Positions 63,508 to 64,000 of a DNA stretch of 64,000 bases are shown here, piece by piece (positions within the stretch are counted from its first letter, which is position 1; every line of letters begins with the position of its first letter). The stretch covers positions 89,444,512 through 89,508,511 of the forward strand of contig OZ023267.1 in NCBI GenBank assembly GCA_964006375.1. Direction: 5' to 3'. The notes beneath the pieces are model-generated. The model made no database searches, was not told where the DNA came from, and saw only the letters and a program-made list of their open reading frames with translations. Source of the stretch: Tillus elongatus. Its lineage: Eukaryota > Arthropoda > Insecta > Coleoptera > Cleridae. A program made the position numbers and the translations under genes.

Positions 63508-63670
63508 GGCAAGAAAGAATGACAAATAAACCTGCGGCAGCCTGTGAATATCAGAAATGGTGAAACGGGCTAGCCTGAAGGCAGAACCAGAGGGGTTTTA
63601 GTCGGAGTTGCGCCCGACACTGTTGGATGCATCAGAAGCCATGAGCCAGCATCTTTCGCCAAGCGGTTTC

Positions 63671-63730
<60 letters not shown>

Positions 63731-63738
<8 letters not shown>

Positions 63739-63768
63739 AGTACTACTACTACTACTACTACTACTACT
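63731..63768. repeat. (TAC)n tract between copies A and B
   Basis: CTACTAGTAGTAC then TAC repeats, of the same kind as the left tract including the CTAGTAGTAC interruption. Confidence 0.95.
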
Positions 63769-64000
63769 CTTAATGGCCTACTGAAAGAACAAAAGTTTCC
63801 AACCGACTGGAAGGTGGCCAGGGTGGTGCTGTTACCAAAGGGAAAAGACTGCATGGAGGAACTGAAATTCAGGCCAGTATGCTTACTGAACGCTATTAGT
63901 AAACTCTATGAGGCGCTGATAAGAGAGAGAATCGGAGCAGAAATGGCAGCAAAGGGAAACTTGCACGAGAACCAGTATGGCTTCAGGAGTGGGAGATCTA
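63769..64000 (+). mobile_element. R1-like non-LTR element, 5'-truncated copy B (runs off the window)
   Basis: From CTTAATGGCCTACTG this is base-for-base the same as 61,891-62,122 over the 232 bp visible, i.e. it starts in the RT region of ORF2. It enters directly from the TAC tract. The copy continues beyond the window. Confidence 0.9.

Larger units (their letters stand above)
60086..63730 (+). mobile_element. R1-like non-LTR element in TAC repeats, 5'-truncated copy A
   Basis: The copy has the C-terminal ORF1, an intact ORF2, a 165-bp 3' UTR (63,511-63,675) and poly(A) of 55 bases (63,676-63,730). It is set between two TAC tracts. The ORFs show no lesion and the tail is pure, so the insertion is young. 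Confidence 0.9.

Overview
This window looks like nuclear DNA of an insect or close arthropod relative. It is AT-rich, intron-poor in host genes and built almost entirely of transposable elements. The evidence is an errantivirus-type LTR element with a tRNA-Ser-like primer site and an env gene, a BEL/Pao element, a rosa-type DD41D mariner, R1-like non-LTR elements, and a non-LTR tail made of AACCT units (the complement of the insect telomere repeat TTAGG). The order and species cannot be told. I found no confident host protein gene, rRNA or functional tRNA.

Layout. 1-12,000: dispersed repeats and (AT)n arrays, an RT fragment, a tRNA-derived SINE, a decayed DD41D mariner (5,623-7,444), a small TIR element bracketed by (AT)n (7,538-8,203), copies of an undescribed repeat family (called X here) that ends in a hairpin MITE (called M), and a ~172-bp satellite. 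12,059-25,010: the outstanding object, a 12,952-bp near-palindrome that split an older SINE copy and is flanked by a 6-bp duplication GACGTG. Its arms carry a small intron-containing gene, several unknown ORFs, a decayed Penelope-like reverse transcriptase and a module present four times. The left arm also has a 1.2-kb tandem duplication. 25,011-30,395: the rest of the split SINE, a GT-rich microsatellite, a 141-bp tandem array and more X/M copies.

30,400-37,557: a complete-length errantivirus with two LTRs, TSD CGCC and inactivated gag-pol-env. 37,882-43,534: a complete-length BEL/Pao element on the minus strand with TSD ATAGC, also inactivated. 45,890-48,230: a 2.2-kb element with perfect 64-bp inverted ends, bracketed by (AT)n and carrying a SINE. 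48,316-51,350: a 5'-truncated RNase H-bearing non-LTR element with the AACCT tail. 51,855-54,860: a minus-strand non-LTR element whose RT reads YPDD. 55,806-59,010: X/M copies and a 2-kb long-inverted-repeat element containing tRNA-like sequence. 59,480-64,000: a non-LTR 3' fragment ending in a (TAC)n tract, into which an R1-like element is inserted. That element has an intact 972-codon ORF2 and a 55-base poly(A), and is followed by another TAC tract and the start of a second identical copy. This is the youngest and best preserved element here.

Together the features show layers of insertion. TA-targeting elements sit in (AT)n arrays, an R1-like element sits in TAC arrays, and the giant palindrome sits in a SINE. 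Most coding capacity is dead. The clearest intact gene is ORF2 of the R1-like element.
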